From: JBFWVR01 sp050246635
GTDB lineage: Bacteria > Acidobacteriota > Vicinamibacteria > Vicinamibacterales > UBA2999
Reading direction: 5' to 3'
NCBI GenBank assembly: GCA_050246635.1
Contig: JBFWVR010000002.1
Location: 1 to 64,000, forward strand
DNA length: 64,000 nt
Under the pieces are notes generated by a model. The model did not search any database, was not told where the DNA came from, and saw nothing but the letters and a program-made list of their open reading frames with translations. The first letter of the stretch is position 1, and each line of letters begins with the position of its first letter. Made by a program: the position numbers and the translations under genes. Of the stretch, positions 27,751 to 37,300 are shown piece by piece.

Positions 27751-27811
27751 AAGCTCACCAGATCAACCGATTCATCAACAGACAGCTTCAGACATCGGCA
27801 GATCTGAAGTT

Positions 27812-27871
27812 CAGATCACAAAATCACAAAATCACAAGATCACGAGATCACAAGATCACGAGATCACCAGA
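27812..27871 (-). repeat. 8-bp array GTGATCTN, minus-strand orientation
   Basis: About seven copies read GTGATCTN on the minus strand. The CapA-like gene ends inside it: its last codons encode SGDLVIL and its TGA at 27850-27848 is part of a repeat unit. Confidence 0.85.
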
Positions 27872-29209
27872 TGTCCCATTCCACCTCACCGTCGCGCCGT
27901 AGCGCTTCGACAGGTCCCCGAGCTCGGTGATGATGCGCTCGGCGTCGGCGGCTGACGCGGTGATGGGCGTGCCGCGCTCGTGGCGGGGCAGGTCCATGCC
28001 CAGCGTGACGGGGTGGAGCGTGATGCCGGTCAGCCGCGTGCCGTCGTAGGACAGTACCGGCACGACGGTTTCCCAGAGGCGACGTCCCCCCGCCAGCGGG
28101 ATCTTCTCCGTGGCCTCGCTGCCGTCGAGCGCGTGGGGATCGAGGCCGTAGGCCTGGTAGACATCCGCCGCGAAGCCGGGCACGGTCTCGTACTGGAAGA
28201 AGAAGTCCCCCAGGCCGTAGAAGATCGGCTTGCCCTTGTAGATCTCCATCCCGGCCAGGTAGTGGCTGCCGTGCGTGATGAAGACGTCGGCACCGGCGTC
28301 GATGGCCGCATGCGCGAGTTTGGGCAGGAACGGATCGGGGTCGGTGAGCTCCTTGTACAACTCGTGGGCGTGGATCGACACGAGCACGAGGCGCGCGTTG
28401 CGACGGGCGACGGCGACCGCGTCGGTGATGCGCGTCAGGTCGGCGGGATGCGGATCGCTCAGCAGATCGGGAGTGGTCCCTTCGACGAACGAGGCGCCCA
28501 TGAACGTCAGCCCGGGCGGCGGCGTGAAGAGCGCGCCGCTCGTCTGCACCGGCTTGAGCGCATCGGCCGCGGCCTGCACGCCGTCGTAGAGCGCCTTCGG
28601 GAGCTGCCACTTCACCACGCGTCGCATCGGGTTCAGGCCGGCCACCCCCGGATAGTCGCCGCGTTCGAGCACCGCCGGGGCGTGCGGGGCGATGGTGGAG
28701 GCACAGCCGATGAGCGCCACCCGGCCCCCCACCGTGTCGGCGTACTGCGGCGCCGCCGCCTCCTGCAGGTTCGCGCCCGTCCCCGCCCCGACGATGCCGG
28801 CGCGATCGAGATGGGCGAGCGTCGCGAGCACGCCGCCGCGGCCGTAATCGAGCGAATGGTTGTTGGCCGTGCCCATCACGTCGTAGCCCAGCCAGCGCAT
28901 CTCGTCGGCCACCATGGGGTCGACGACCACGCTGAGGCTCGCGCCGGCCGCCGAGGGGCGGCCCTCGTCCCGGTCGGCCATCACGAGCTCGCAGTTGCCG
29001 AACGTGCAGTCAGCCCCCCGCAGCAGCTCCGCCACGGCCAGGAACCGCGGATCGGTCAGCTGTGACACGCGGCGCGACAGGATCACGTCGCCCGTGAGCG
29101 CCAGTTGCAGGCTCGCCCTGGTCTGCGCGACGACGCGCCGCGGCCGCGCGGCCACGGACGCGGCGGCCAGGGCGGAGGCGGAATAGGAGAGGAAGTCTCG
29201 GCGGTTCAT
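27848..29209 (-). CDS. CapA-family (poly-gamma-glutamate synthesis protein-like) exported protein
   Basis: A 453-residue protein with a twin-arginine-type signal (NRRDFLSYSASALAAASVAA). The PGA_cap metallophosphatase-like fold follows: LALTGDVILSRR at the first metal site, FGNCEL, GTANNHSLDYG, VSIHAHELY and THGSHYLAGMEIY, with GLGDFFFQ near the end. CapA is needed for poly-gamma-glutamate capsule export in Bacillus, but most bacterial homologues are of unknown role. ATG 29209 is chosen because it places the RR signal at the N-terminus. The C-terminal residues come from an 8-bp repeat array, so the original stop was probably replaced. Confidence 0.85.
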   Translation of the reverse strand: MNRRDFLSYSASALAAASVAARPRRVVAQTRASLQLALTGDVILSRRVSQLTDPRFLAVAELLRGADCTFGNCELVMADRDEGRPSAAGASLSVVVDPMVADEMRWLGYDVMGTANNHSLDYGRGGVLATLAHLDRAGIVGAGTGANLQEAAAPQYADTVGGRVALIGCASTIAPHAPAVLERGDYPGVAGLNPMRRVVKWQLPKALYDGVQAAADALKPVQTSGALFTPPPGLTFMGASFVEGTTPDLLSDPHPADLTRITDAVAVARRNARLVLVSIHAHELYKELTDPDPFLPKLAHAAIDAGADVFITHGSHYLAGMEIYKGKPIFYGLGDFFFQYETVPGFAADVYQAYGLDPHALDGSEATEKIPLAGGRRLWETVVPVLSYDGTRLTGITLHPVTLGMDLPRHERGTPITASAADAERIITELGDLSKRYGATVRWNGTSGDLVIL

Positions 29210-29280
29210 AGACGGGGGTGCTCCACGAGGGGTGCTAACACGAGGGTGCCACACGAAGGTGCTCGATGAAGGTGCAGATT
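29210..29280 (-). repeat. Degenerate 13-bp array (GGTGCNNCACGAN) between divergent genes
   Basis: Five imperfect units containing GGTGC and CACGA spaced about 13 bases. They belong to the same family as the arrays at 46176-46434 and 61906-62030. They lie directly upstream of the CapA-like start. Confidence 0.6.
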
Positions 29281-29338
29281 GGAGCTCCCTCCTATCTGTG
29301 CATCCCTCCCCATCTGTGCATCTGTGTCTGCCCTGCTA

Positions 29339-29372
29339 GCTGTGCCATCTGTGCCATCTGTGCTATCTGTGG
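29339..29372 (+). repeat. 9-bp array (TGTGCCATC)
   Basis: Three to four copies of TGTGCCATC precede the M20D gene. The reverse complement of this unit forms the repetitive tail of the kinase gene at 8943-8993. Confidence 0.75.
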
Positions 29373-29406
29373 CCGTAGACTGTCATCCTTGTGTCTTGGA
29401 GGTGTC

Positions 29407-30849
29407 ATGATTCGTAACCGGTTCCCCGCCCTGATCCTGGCCGTCCTGGCTGCCGCCAGCCCGGCCGTGGCCCAGGAAACCGCCACCGAACGGGAGGCCG
29501 CCCGAGAGGTGCTGCAGAAGATGGCGGCGCTCCAGGCCTCGCTCGACGTGCCGGCCCTGGTCGCGCGCGTGACCGCGCCGAACCCCGGACGGGACGGCGT
29601 CGCGGCTCGGGCGAAGGCGCTCATGGACGCGGAGTTCCTCGCCCTGTCGGACGACATCTGCACCCACCCGGAGGTCGGCTACAAGGAGACGCGATCGGTC
29701 GAGAAGCTCGCGGCCGCCCTGCGCGCGCACGGCTTCGACGTCACCGTGGGCGTCGCCGGCTTCGACACCGCCTTCGTCGCCCGCTACCAGAAGAACAACG
29801 GCAAGCCGGACCTCGGCGTCATCGTCGAGTACGACGCGCTGCGCGGGACCAATGGGCCGTTCCACGGCGACCAGCACTGCGCACAGGGCCCGGTGGGCAT
29901 CGCCGCCGCGGTGGCGATGGCCGAGCACCTGACCGCCAACAACCTGCCCGGCAGCGTGACGGTGTTCGGCACGCCGGCCGAGGAACTGCTCGAGCCGTCG
30001 GCCAAGACCGTCATGCACGAGGCGCACGTGTTCGACGGCATGGACGTCATCGTGCGGAGCCACGCGAGCGGGCAGACCTCGCGCCCCGCACCCGGCTTCG
30101 GCACGTGCTGCCTGAACATCGACGGCGTGAAGTACACGTTCTCGGGCGCCCCGGCCCACCAGATGACGGCCTGGAACGGCCGGAATGCGCTGACGGCCGT
30201 CATCCACCTCTTCGAGAACATCGACGCCGTGCGGAGCAACATCCGCCCCGAGGCCCGCATCCAGGGGGTGATCACGGAAGGCGGCGCCGCGCCGAACGTC
30301 GTGCCCGACCGCGCCCAGGCCGACTTCTACATCCGCTACCCGGACGAGGTGTACCTCGCGCAGGTGCGGACGTTCGTGGACAACGCCGCGAAGGCCGCCG
30401 CGCTGGCGACCGGGACGAAGGTGAAGATCGACAACTACGGCAGCAACCGCGACGGCATCTCCACCGCCACGCTCGCGGAGGTCGCCTTCGCCTTCATGAA
30501 GCAGTACGGCGCCGGCAAGGTGAACCCCGAGCCCGGCAAGCCGCAGGGGTACGAGGAGAGCGGCAGCGTGTCGCGCGACATCCCCGGGGTCGGCTTCGCG
30601 GCCTACACGTCGGACTGGCCGAACCACACCTACGGGATGGACGAGGACAACGTGAAGCCGGTCGCCCACGCGGGCTTCACGGTCCAGGCCCAGTCCATGG
30701 CGGCCCTGCTCTACACGTTCGCGACCGATGCCGAGTACCGCAAGGCGGCATCCACCGAGTTCACCGGGATCAAGGGGCTGTTCGGCGAGTACCTCGAGGC
30801 CCTCGGCAAGGCCTACCAGGTGCCGGACGTGCCCGAGCCGAAGCCGTAA
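29407..30849 (+). CDS. Secreted M20D-type amidohydrolase/peptidase (AbgB-like)
   Basis: A 480-residue protein with a signal peptide ending AVAQ. It follows the M20D layout: ICTHPEVGYKET, VIVEYDALRG, the metal block, FGTPAEELLEP (the EE pair), VIVRSHASG and a dimerisation lid around ENIDAVRSNIRPEARIQGV. A terminal H occurs in WPNHTYGMDED. The usual GACGHN metal motif is replaced by HGDQHCAQGPVG, where the His and Cys are adjacent and in swapped order. AbgB relatives cleave p-aminobenzoyl-glutamate or other N-acyl amino acids. GGAGGTG lies upstream of ATG 29407; a longer frame begins inside the repeat array and is rejected. Confidence 0.88.
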   Translation: MIRNRFPALILAVLAAASPAVAQETATEREAAREVLQKMAALQASLDVPALVARVTAPNPGRDGVAARAKALMDAEFLALSDDICTHPEVGYKETRSVEKLAAALRAHGFDVTVGVAGFDTAFVARYQKNNGKPDLGVIVEYDALRGTNGPFHGDQHCAQGPVGIAAAVAMAEHLTANNLPGSVTVFGTPAEELLEPSAKTVMHEAHVFDGMDVIVRSHASGQTSRPAPGFGTCCLNIDGVKYTFSGAPAHQMTAWNGRNALTAVIHLFENIDAVRSNIRPEARIQGVITEGGAAPNVVPDRAQADFYIRYPDEVYLAQVRTFVDNAAKAAALATGTKVKIDNYGSNRDGISTATLAEVAFAFMKQYGAGKVNPEPGKPQGYEESGSVSRDIPGVGFAAYTSDWPNHTYGMDEDNVKPVAHAGFTVQAQSMAALLYTFATDAEYRKAASTEFTGIKGLFGEYLEALGKAYQVPDVPEPKP

Positions 30850-31002
30850 GCGACCCGGCGGACACGTGTCGGGGGGATTGCGGGCGTACAGCCGTGATAG
30901 GCTACGCCCCGCCGCGACTCTCCCCCCGCCCCGGCCGGCCCCGCTGGCCGGGGAACGCGCGGCTCCAACTGGTGCGTCCGTCCCCACGGACCAGGAGGTG
31001 GC

Positions 31003-32064
31003 GTGGCTGGAGATCCATCCGGAGCCCCGGTGGGCTCCCGGGCGCCGGGCGCTGACGACCACGAGATCCTGTTGCGGATCTTCGAGGACGCGCCCGACGC
31101 CATCCTGCTCGTCGATCGTGCCGGCCGGATCCTGCGCGCCAATGCGCAGACCGCGAAGATGTTCGGCTATCCGCACGGCGCGCTGACCGGCCAGCCGGTC
31201 GAGCTGCTCATCCCCGAGCGGTTCGCGCGCCACCACGTCGCCCACCGCGAGGGGTACATCGCGGCGCCCCGGCCCCGGCCGATGGGCGCCGGCCTCACCC
31301 TCGCCGGCCGCCGCCAGGACGGCAGCGAGTTCCCCGTCGACATCATGCTCAGCCCCCTCGGGGACTCCTCCGCCCTCGTCCTCGGCATCGTCCGGGACGC
31401 GACGGAGCGCAAGCGTGTCGAGGCCCTCGCCCTCGAGGCCCGCGAGATGTACTTCAAGGAGGTCCATCACCGCGTCAAGAACAACCTGCAGGTGATCTCC
31501 TCGCTGCTCTTCCTCCAGTCGCGGAACACCAGCGATCCGGGCGCGCTCGCGATCCTGACCGAGAGCCGCAGCCGCGTGCAGTCCATCGCGCTGATCCACG
31601 AGAAGCTCTATCGCTCCGCCGAGCTGACGACGGTGGACTTCGGCGAGTACGTGCGGGACCTCGTCGCGGAGTTGATCGCCACCTACGGGGTCGGCCACGA
31701 GAACCTGCGCGTGCGCACGGAGGCGGCGGCCCTGGCCCTCGACATCGACACGGCGGTGCCGTGCGGCCTCATCATCAACGAGCTGGTGAGCAACGTGCTG
31801 AAGCACGCGTTCCCCGACGGTCGCGACGGCGAGGTCGCGGTCACGGTCGGGGCCACCGGGAACGGGCGCTATCGGCTCGAGGTCCGGGACACCGGCGCCG
31901 GCCTGCCGGCCGGCCTCGACTGGCGACACGCCAGCACGCTGGGCCTGCGGCTGGTCACCGACCTGGCGTCGCAGCTCGATGGCGAGCTCACGATCACGAG
32001 CAGCCCGCAGGGCACCGACGTGCGGCTCGTCTTCGCGCCGGTGACCTACAAGGAGCGTCGATGA
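31003..32064 (+). CDS. PAS-HisKA_2 sensor histidine kinase
   Basis: A 353-residue soluble kinase. PAS spans about residues 20-135 (IFEDAPDAILLVDRAGRILR) and ends DATERKR. The phospho-acceptor helix of the HisKA_2/HWE class reads MYFKEVHHRVKNNLQVISSL. A short HATPase follows (CGLIINELVSNVLKHAFPDG, DTGAGLP, LGLRLVTDLASQL). The start is GTG with AGGAGGTGG just upstream. Its stop overlaps the start of the next gene (ATGA), so the receiver-led hybrid protein downstream is the probable partner. Confidence 0.92.
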   Translation: MAGDPSGAPVGSRAPGADDHEILLRIFEDAPDAILLVDRAGRILRANAQTAKMFGYPHGALTGQPVELLIPERFARHHVAHREGYIAAPRPRPMGAGLTLAGRRQDGSEFPVDIMLSPLGDSSALVLGIVRDATERKRVEALALEAREMYFKEVHHRVKNNLQVISSLLFLQSRNTSDPGALAILTESRSRVQSIALIHEKLYRSAELTTVDFGEYVRDLVAELIATYGVGHENLRVRTEAAALALDIDTAVPCGLIINELVSNVLKHAFPDGRDGEVAVTVGATGNGRYRLEVRDTGAGLPAGLDWRHASTLGLRLVTDLASQLDGELTITSSPQGTDVRLVFAPVTYKERR

Positions 32065-34445
32065 CACGGCCAGCCTCGATCCTCATCGTGGACGACGAGG
32101 TGATCATCGCCCGCGATCTCGAGGTCCGGCTCACCGGCCTCGGGTACACCGTGGCCGGCATCGCGGCCACGGGGCGCGACGCGATCCGGCTGGCCCGCGA
32201 CCGGCGGCCCGACCTGGTCCTGATGGACATCGTGCTCAAGGGCGACCTCGACGGCATCGACGCGGCCGCGGCCATCCGCCGCGAGCGGCACACGCCGATC
32301 GTGTACCTGACCGCCTACACGGACCAGCGGACGCTCGACCGCGCGAAGCGCACGCAGCCGTTCGGCTATATCGTCAAGCCGTTCGGCGAGCGGGAGCTCC
32401 ACGCCAACCTCGAGATGGCCCTCTACCGCAGCGCCGTCGAGGAGCGGCTGCGACGGGTCGAGCAGTGGCTGGCCGGATCGGGCCCCGCGCCCGGCGACGG
32501 CATGATCGCGGCGGACGCCCAGGGCCGCATCACGGGCTTCAGCGACGCCGCGGCGGCCATCACCGGCTGGCCGGCGGCGGCGGCGCTCGGCCGGCCGCTC
32601 GAGGAGGTCCTCCGGCTGCGGGATCGCGAGACGGGCCACCCGCTGGACGCGAGCGCCACGGACCAGCCCGGCCCGACCGTGTGCCTGGCAGACGAGACGG
32701 TGCTGCTCGACGCCGAGGGCGCCCGCGTGCCGGTGGACGTCACGACGAGCCGGCGGCGCGCCGGCGGGTCGGACGCCGGGACCGTCACCTTCCTCCGCGA
32801 CCCGAGCGGCGAGCGCTACGGCGCGCTGGCCGCGCTGACCGGCGAGATTGCGCTGGCCACGGCGCAGTCGCTGACCCTCGACGGCATGCTGCACGCGGCA
32901 GCCGAAGCCTTCGTGCGGCACCTCGATGTCCAGGTCGCGCTCGTGTGGACCGTGACGCTGACGGGACGGGAGCTCGTGCTGAACGCGCGCGTCGGCGAGC
33001 CCGTGCCGTTCGAGGAGCAGGTGGCCCGCCTTCCGTTCGCGACCGGGCTGGCCGGCCACATTGCCGAGACCCGGCTGCCGGTCGTGTCCCCGCCGGCCCC
33101 GCCTGAGAGCCTGCCCGAGGTGACGGCGTGGATGGCCCGCGAGGGCATGGTCGCGGTGGCGGGCCATCCCCTGCTCGTCGGCGACCGGCTGGTCGGCGTG
33201 CTGATCGTCTATGGCCGCCGTGGCTTCGACCAGCCCACCCGCACCGCCATCACCGCCTCCGCCCGCTCGCTCGCCGTCGGCATCGAGCGCAAGCGGCTCG
33301 AGGAGCAGCTCCTGCAGAGCCAGCGCATGGAAGCCGTCGGTCGCCTCGCCGGTGGCGTCGCGCACGACTTCAACAACCTGCTGACCGTGATCTCCGGGTG
33401 CGCGGCCCTCGTGCTCGAGCAGCCCGGCCTGCCCGCCAACGCGCAGCACCTGGTCCGCGAGATTGCCAAGGCCGGCCAGCACGCGGGCGGCCTGACGCGG
33501 CGCCTGCTGCTCTTCAGCCGCAACCGGCCCGTCGAGGCCCGGCCGCTGGCGCTCGACACGGTCGTGCGCGACCTCGAGCGCATGTTGCGGCGCACGCTCG
33601 GCGGGCACGTGCAGCTGCAGATCGAGCAGGACGGGCCGCCGGCGTCGATCGTCGCCGACACGGGGCAGATCGAGCAGGTCCTCATCAACCTCGCGATCAA
33701 CGCACGCGACGCCATGCCGGACGGGGGCACCCTGACGATCTCGACCGGCGCCGGCACGGCCCCGGCATGCGTCCATGTGCCCGACGCGGACGCGGCCGAG
33801 CCGTGGGCCGTCCTGCGTGTCCGGGACACGGGTGTCGGCATGCCCCCCGGCGTGGCAGCCCGCGTCTTCGAGCCGTTCTTCACGACCAAGGACGCCGGGC
33901 GTGGCACCGGCCTCGGCCTCGCGACGGTCTACGGCATCATCAGCCAGCTCGGCGGCCACATCGGGCTCGACAGCGCGCCCGGCCAGGGCTCCACCTTCCA
34001 CGTGTGCCTGCCGCTGCACCCCGAAGCCATTGCCCCGCGGGCCGTGGCCAGGCCCGCGGGCCCGGCCTGGCCTCGCGGCACCGAGACGGTGCTGCTGGCC
34101 GAGGACGAGGAGGTCGTGCGCAAGCTCGCGGAGGTCGTGCTCGAGCAGTGCGGTTACCACGTGATCTCGGCGGTGCACGGCCGCGACGCCATCGCGCGGG
34201 CCCGGTCGTATCCGGGCCCGATTCACCTGCTGCTGAGCGACGTCGTGATGCCCGAAGGCACGGGGCGTGTCGTGGCGGAGACCCTGCGCGCGGCCCGTCC
34301 GGGCCTGCGGGTGCTGTACATGTCGGGCTTCACCGACGACATGGTCCCCCTGGCAGCGTCCGAGACCGCCGGCACCTCGTTCCTGGCCAAGCCCTTCCTG
34401 CCGGACCAGCTGGCGGTAGCGGTGCGGCGGGCCCTGGATACCTGA
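32061..34445 (+). CDS. Complex hybrid kinase: REC-PAS-GAF-HisKA-HATPase-REC
   Basis: A 794-residue soluble protein. The N-terminal receiver (about 1-120; LIVDDEVIIARDLE, LVLMDIVLKGDLDG, YIVKPF) is of the type that receives phosphate from HisKA_2 kinases such as the upstream partner. PAS (about 150-250) and GAF (about 265-405) follow. HisKA carries the acceptor His in GGVAHDFNNLLTV. The HATPase has NLAINARDAMPDGG, DTGVGMP and GRGTGLGLATVYG. A C-terminal receiver has LLLSDVVMPEGTGR and SFLAKPF. The start overlaps the kinase stop by 4 bases. Together the two genes form a branched phosphorelay without a DNA-binding output in the window. Confidence 0.93.
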   Translation: MTRPASILIVDDEVIIARDLEVRLTGLGYTVAGIAATGRDAIRLARDRRPDLVLMDIVLKGDLDGIDAAAAIRRERHTPIVYLTAYTDQRTLDRAKRTQPFGYIVKPFGERELHANLEMALYRSAVEERLRRVEQWLAGSGPAPGDGMIAADAQGRITGFSDAAAAITGWPAAAALGRPLEEVLRLRDRETGHPLDASATDQPGPTVCLADETVLLDAEGARVPVDVTTSRRRAGGSDAGTVTFLRDPSGERYGALAALTGEIALATAQSLTLDGMLHAAAEAFVRHLDVQVALVWTVTLTGRELVLNARVGEPVPFEEQVARLPFATGLAGHIAETRLPVVSPPAPPESLPEVTAWMAREGMVAVAGHPLLVGDRLVGVLIVYGRRGFDQPTRTAITASARSLAVGIERKRLEEQLLQSQRMEAVGRLAGGVAHDFNNLLTVISGCAALVLEQPGLPANAQHLVREIAKAGQHAGGLTRRLLLFSRNRPVEARPLALDTVVRDLERMLRRTLGGHVQLQIEQDGPPASIVADTGQIEQVLINLAINARDAMPDGGTLTISTGAGTAPACVHVPDADAAEPWAVLRVRDTGVGMPPGVAARVFEPFFTTKDAGRGTGLGLATVYGIISQLGGHIGLDSAPGQGSTFHVCLPLHPEAIAPRAVARPAGPAWPRGTETVLLAEDEEVVRKLAEVVLEQCGYHVISAVHGRDAIARARSYPGPIHLLLSDVVMPEGTGRVVAETLRAARPGLRVLYMSGFTDDMVPLAASETAGTSFLAKPFLPDQLAVAVRRALDT

Positions 34446-34493
34446 GCCGTCGGGCCGGGCACCCCGCGCGACCCGCCGGGCCACCGGCCGGGG

Positions 34494-34499
34494 TACAAT
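34494..34499 (+). promoter_or_regulatory. -10 box TACAAT upstream of cbs
   Basis: TACAAT lies 7 bases before GTG 34507, which is in frame with cbs, and 52 bases before ATG 34552. Transcription should start at or next to the GTG. Confidence 0.55.
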
Positions 34500-34551
34500 C
34501 GCGCGCGTGCTTCCGGCCGGGCACGTCGCCCGCGCCCCGTCAGACGGACTC

Positions 34552-35925
34552 ATGAAAAAGAAAATCTGCGATTCGATTCTCGACACCATCGGCGACACGC
34601 CGATGGTCCGCCTCAACCGGATCACGAAGGGCCTCGTCGCGGCGGACGTGCTGGTGAAGCTGGAGACGTTCAACCCCGGCAACTCGATCAAGGACCGCAT
34701 GGCCCTGAAGATGATCGAGGACGCCGAGCGGGACGGGCGGCTCAAGCCCGGCGGCACGATCATCGAGGGCACGTCCGGCAACACCGGCATGGGCCTGGCG
34801 ATTGCCGCGGTCGTGAAGGGCTACAAGTGCATCTTCACGACCACCGACAAGCAGTCCAAGGAGAAGGTCGACGCCCTCCGCGCCTTCGGCGCCGAGGTGA
34901 TCGTGTGCCCGACCGACGTGGACCCGGAGGACCCGCGGTCGTACTACTCCGTCTCGTCGCGCCTCGAGCGGGACACGCCGAACTCGTGGAAGGCGAACCA
35001 GTACGACAACCCGTCGAACGCCCAGGCGCACTACGAGCAGACGGGCCCCGAGATCTGGGCCCAGACCGACGGGCGGATCGACCACCTGGTCGTCGGCGTC
35101 GGCACCGGGGGCACGGTGAGCGGCACGGCGCGGTACCTCAAGGAGCAGAAGCCGTCGCTCAAGGTCTGGGGCATCGACACCTACGGGTCGGTCTTCAAGA
35201 AGTACAAGGAGACCGGGGTGTTCGACAAGAACGAGATCTACCCCTACATCACCGAGGGCATCGGCGAGGACTTCCTGCCGCAGAACGTGGACTTCTCGCT
35301 GGTGGACCACTTCGAGAAGGTGACCGACCGCGACGCGGCGATCATGACCAGCCGGATCGCGCGTGAGGAGGGCATCTTCGCCGGCAACTCCGCGGGCGCG
35401 GCCATCGCGGGCCTGCTCCAGCTCGCCGATCGGTTCAAGGCCGGCGAGACCGTGGTGGTGATCTTCCACGACCACGGCACGCGGTACCTCGGCAAGATGT
35501 ACAACCCGGACTGGATGCGCGAGAAGGGCTTCGTCGACAAGAAGGGCCTGACGGCGCGCGACCTGGTCGGCGACAAGAAGAAGGAGCCGCTCGTCACCAT
35601 CGACCGCGGCGAGACGGTCGCCACGGCGGCCAACATCATGACCGAGCGCGCCTACTCGCAGATTCCGGTGATGGCGGACGGCCGCCTGGTCGGCTCGGTG
35701 AACGAGGCGCACCTCTACGCGCAGATCGTGAAGAACCCGGAGCTGCTGAAGGGATCGGTGGAGGCGATCATGGAGCCGGCGTTCCCCTTCGCCGACATCT
35801 CCACGAGCCTCGACGCGTTGTCCGGCATGCTGACGCCGGAAAGCCCGGCCGTGCTGGTCCGCGACTTCAAGGTCGACCAGATCTACATCATCACCCGCTG
35901 GGACGTGATCCGCGCGCTCAGCTGA
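34552..35925 (+). CDS. cbs: Cystathionine beta-synthase (PLP enzyme with CBS domains)
   Basis: A 457-residue fold-type II PLP enzyme condensing homocysteine with serine (or a related beta-replacement). The PLP Lys is K47 in NPGNSIKDR. The substrate loop reads EGTSGNTGMGLA and the phosphate-binding loop GVGTGGTVSG. Two CBS domains form the C-terminus (VTIDRGETVATAANIMTERA and the final half ending WDVIRALS). The protein follows the eukaryotic-like cystathionine synthase layout rather than plain CysK. ATG 34552 gives the usual N-terminus; GTG 34507 would add 15 residues and fits a leaderless transcript, so both starts remain possible. A strong hairpin follows the gene. Confidence 0.93.
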   Translation: MKKKICDSILDTIGDTPMVRLNRITKGLVAADVLVKLETFNPGNSIKDRMALKMIEDAERDGRLKPGGTIIEGTSGNTGMGLAIAAVVKGYKCIFTTTDKQSKEKVDALRAFGAEVIVCPTDVDPEDPRSYYSVSSRLERDTPNSWKANQYDNPSNAQAHYEQTGPEIWAQTDGRIDHLVVGVGTGGTVSGTARYLKEQKPSLKVWGIDTYGSVFKKYKETGVFDKNEIYPYITEGIGEDFLPQNVDFSLVDHFEKVTDRDAAIMTSRIAREEGIFAGNSAGAAIAGLLQLADRFKAGETVVVIFHDHGTRYLGKMYNPDWMREKGFVDKKGLTARDLVGDKKKEPLVTIDRGETVATAANIMTERAYSQIPVMADGRLVGSVNEAHLYAQIVKNPELLKGSVEAIMEPAFPFADISTSLDALSGMLTPESPAVLVRDFKVDQIYIITRWDVIRALS

Positions 35926-35949
35926 GCTCGCGCCCTTCCTGCGGCGGAA

Positions 35950-36003
35950 AGACGAACAGCCCCTGGCGCCTGGATAGCCCACGCGCCAGGGGCTGTTTCG
36001 TCT
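35950..36003. terminator. Bidirectional terminator between cbs and the MFS gene
   Basis: AGACGAACAGCCCCTGGCGC pairs with the mirrored GCGCCAGGGGCTGTTTCGTCT, a stem of about 20 bp with a single bulged base and a 13-base loop. It lies between two converging genes, 25 bases after the cbs stop. Confidence 0.85.
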
Positions 36004-36010
36004 GCCCCAA

Positions 36011-36054
36011 ATCGCAAGATCACAAGATCACGAGATCACGAGATCACGAGATTC
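36011..36054 (-). repeat. 8-bp array GTGATCTN facing the MFS gene
   Basis: Five copies reading GTGATCTN on the minus strand begin directly at the MFS stop codon, in the coding orientation of that gene. Confidence 0.8.
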
Positions 36055-37300
36055 AAGCAAACTCCTTCCCTCGTGTCTCGGGCCCGAGCCACATCATCAC
36101 GACCACCAGCACACCCGCGACGCCGATGCAGAGCAGCATCGCGGTCGCGAGCGGCATGCCGCCGTCGCGCAGCGACCCGATCAGGAAGGGCGTGAACGAG
36201 CCGAGGCCCGCGCCGACGTGGTACGCGAAGCCGGTGCCCGCCGCGCGCGCCTCGGTCGGGAACCGCTCCGACAGGTACCCGGGCACGATGCCCCAGGCCC
36301 CCGAGCAGCCGAGGCCGATGACCGCGGCCCCGATGAGCAGCAGCCACGGGTTGCTGCTCCACAGGTAGATGGGGGCGGCCGCGAGGCCGACGACCATGCC
36401 GAGCGTCGGCGCGCCACGCCGCCCGAGCCGTGTCTCCGAGAGGTGGCCGAGCAGCATCGAGCCGAGCAGGCCGCCGGCATTGAGGGCGACCAGGTACCGC
36501 AGCGGCGGCAGGTCCATGCCCCCGAGGAACGTCGGGTACCAGAACGTGATCGAGTGGTAGGAGAAGATGAACGTGCCCATCAGGACGGACGTGTGCAGCG
36601 TCACCCAGCGCAGGTCCTTGTCGAACAGGCGCTTCACCGAGGTGCGATGCGTGCCGCCGCCGGCGGCGCGCTGGCGCTGCTGCTCCAGCCAGACCGGGCT
36701 CTCCTTCACCGTCAGCATGACGAACAGGATGATCAGCGCCGGGCCGACGCCGGACCAGAGCATGATGCGCCAGCCCCAGTCCGGATTGCCCGAGACGAGG
36801 GGCCATCCGAGCTGGTAGACGAGCGACGAGAGCATGAACCCGAACGAGAAGCCGCCCTGCAGCAGGCCCGAGCCGACGCCCCGCACGCTCGGCGGCAGGT
36901 GCTCGAGCGCCAGCGGCACGCCGGCGGCCCACATCCCGCCCATGCCGATGCCGAACAGGCCCCGGAACGCGAAGAGCATCACGTAGGACGTCGACAGGCC
37001 GCTCAGCAGCGCGAAGGCCGTGAACCACGCGATCGAGAAGATGATCGGCGGCTTGCGCCCGAGCTTGTCCGCCACGGTGCCGGCGCCGATCCCGCCGAGG
37101 ACGCGGAAGACGAGCGTCACGGTGCCCAGCAGGCCCGCGAGGGCGCTGTTCACCGAGAAGCTCTGCTGGATGTTCACCAGCACGAACGTCAGGATCGTGA
37201 AGTCGAACGCGTCGAGCACCCACGCGGCGAACGTGGTGAAGAAGGCCTTGCGCTGTTCGGGGGTGAGCTGGCGGTACCAGGGGAGCGTCGCTGTCGACAT
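36053..37300 (-). CDS. Major facilitator superfamily transporter, acid:H+ symporter-like
   Basis: A 415-residue protein with about 12 TM helices. The MFS signature loop between TM2 and TM3 reads GTVADKLGRKPPI, and the matching loop in the second half is LLGHLSETRLGRRGAP. The opening WYRQLTPEQRKAFFTTFAAW then VLDAFDFTIL resembles the sialate/aromatic-acid:H+ symporter groups. The substrate is probably an organic acid. The start at 37300 is set by GGAGG just upstream and the family N-terminus. An upstream TTGTCA...TACACT pair near 37410-37435 may be its promoter. Confidence 0.88.
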   Translation of the reverse strand: MSTATLPWYRQLTPEQRKAFFTTFAAWVLDAFDFTILTFVLVNIQQSFSVNSALAGLLGTVTLVFRVLGGIGAGTVADKLGRKPPIIFSIAWFTAFALLSGLSTSYVMLFAFRGLFGIGMGGMWAAGVPLALEHLPPSVRGVGSGLLQGGFSFGFMLSSLVYQLGWPLVSGNPDWGWRIMLWSGVGPALIILFVMLTVKESPVWLEQQRQRAAGGGTHRTSVKRLFDKDLRWVTLHTSVLMGTFIFSYHSITFWYPTFLGGMDLPPLRYLVALNAGGLLGSMLLGHLSETRLGRRGAPTLGMVVGLAAAPIYLWSSNPWLLLIGAAVIGLGCSGAWGIVPGYLSERFPTEARAAGTGFAYHVGAGLGSFTPFLIGSLRDGGMPLATAMLLCIGVAGVLVVVMMWLGPETRGKEFA

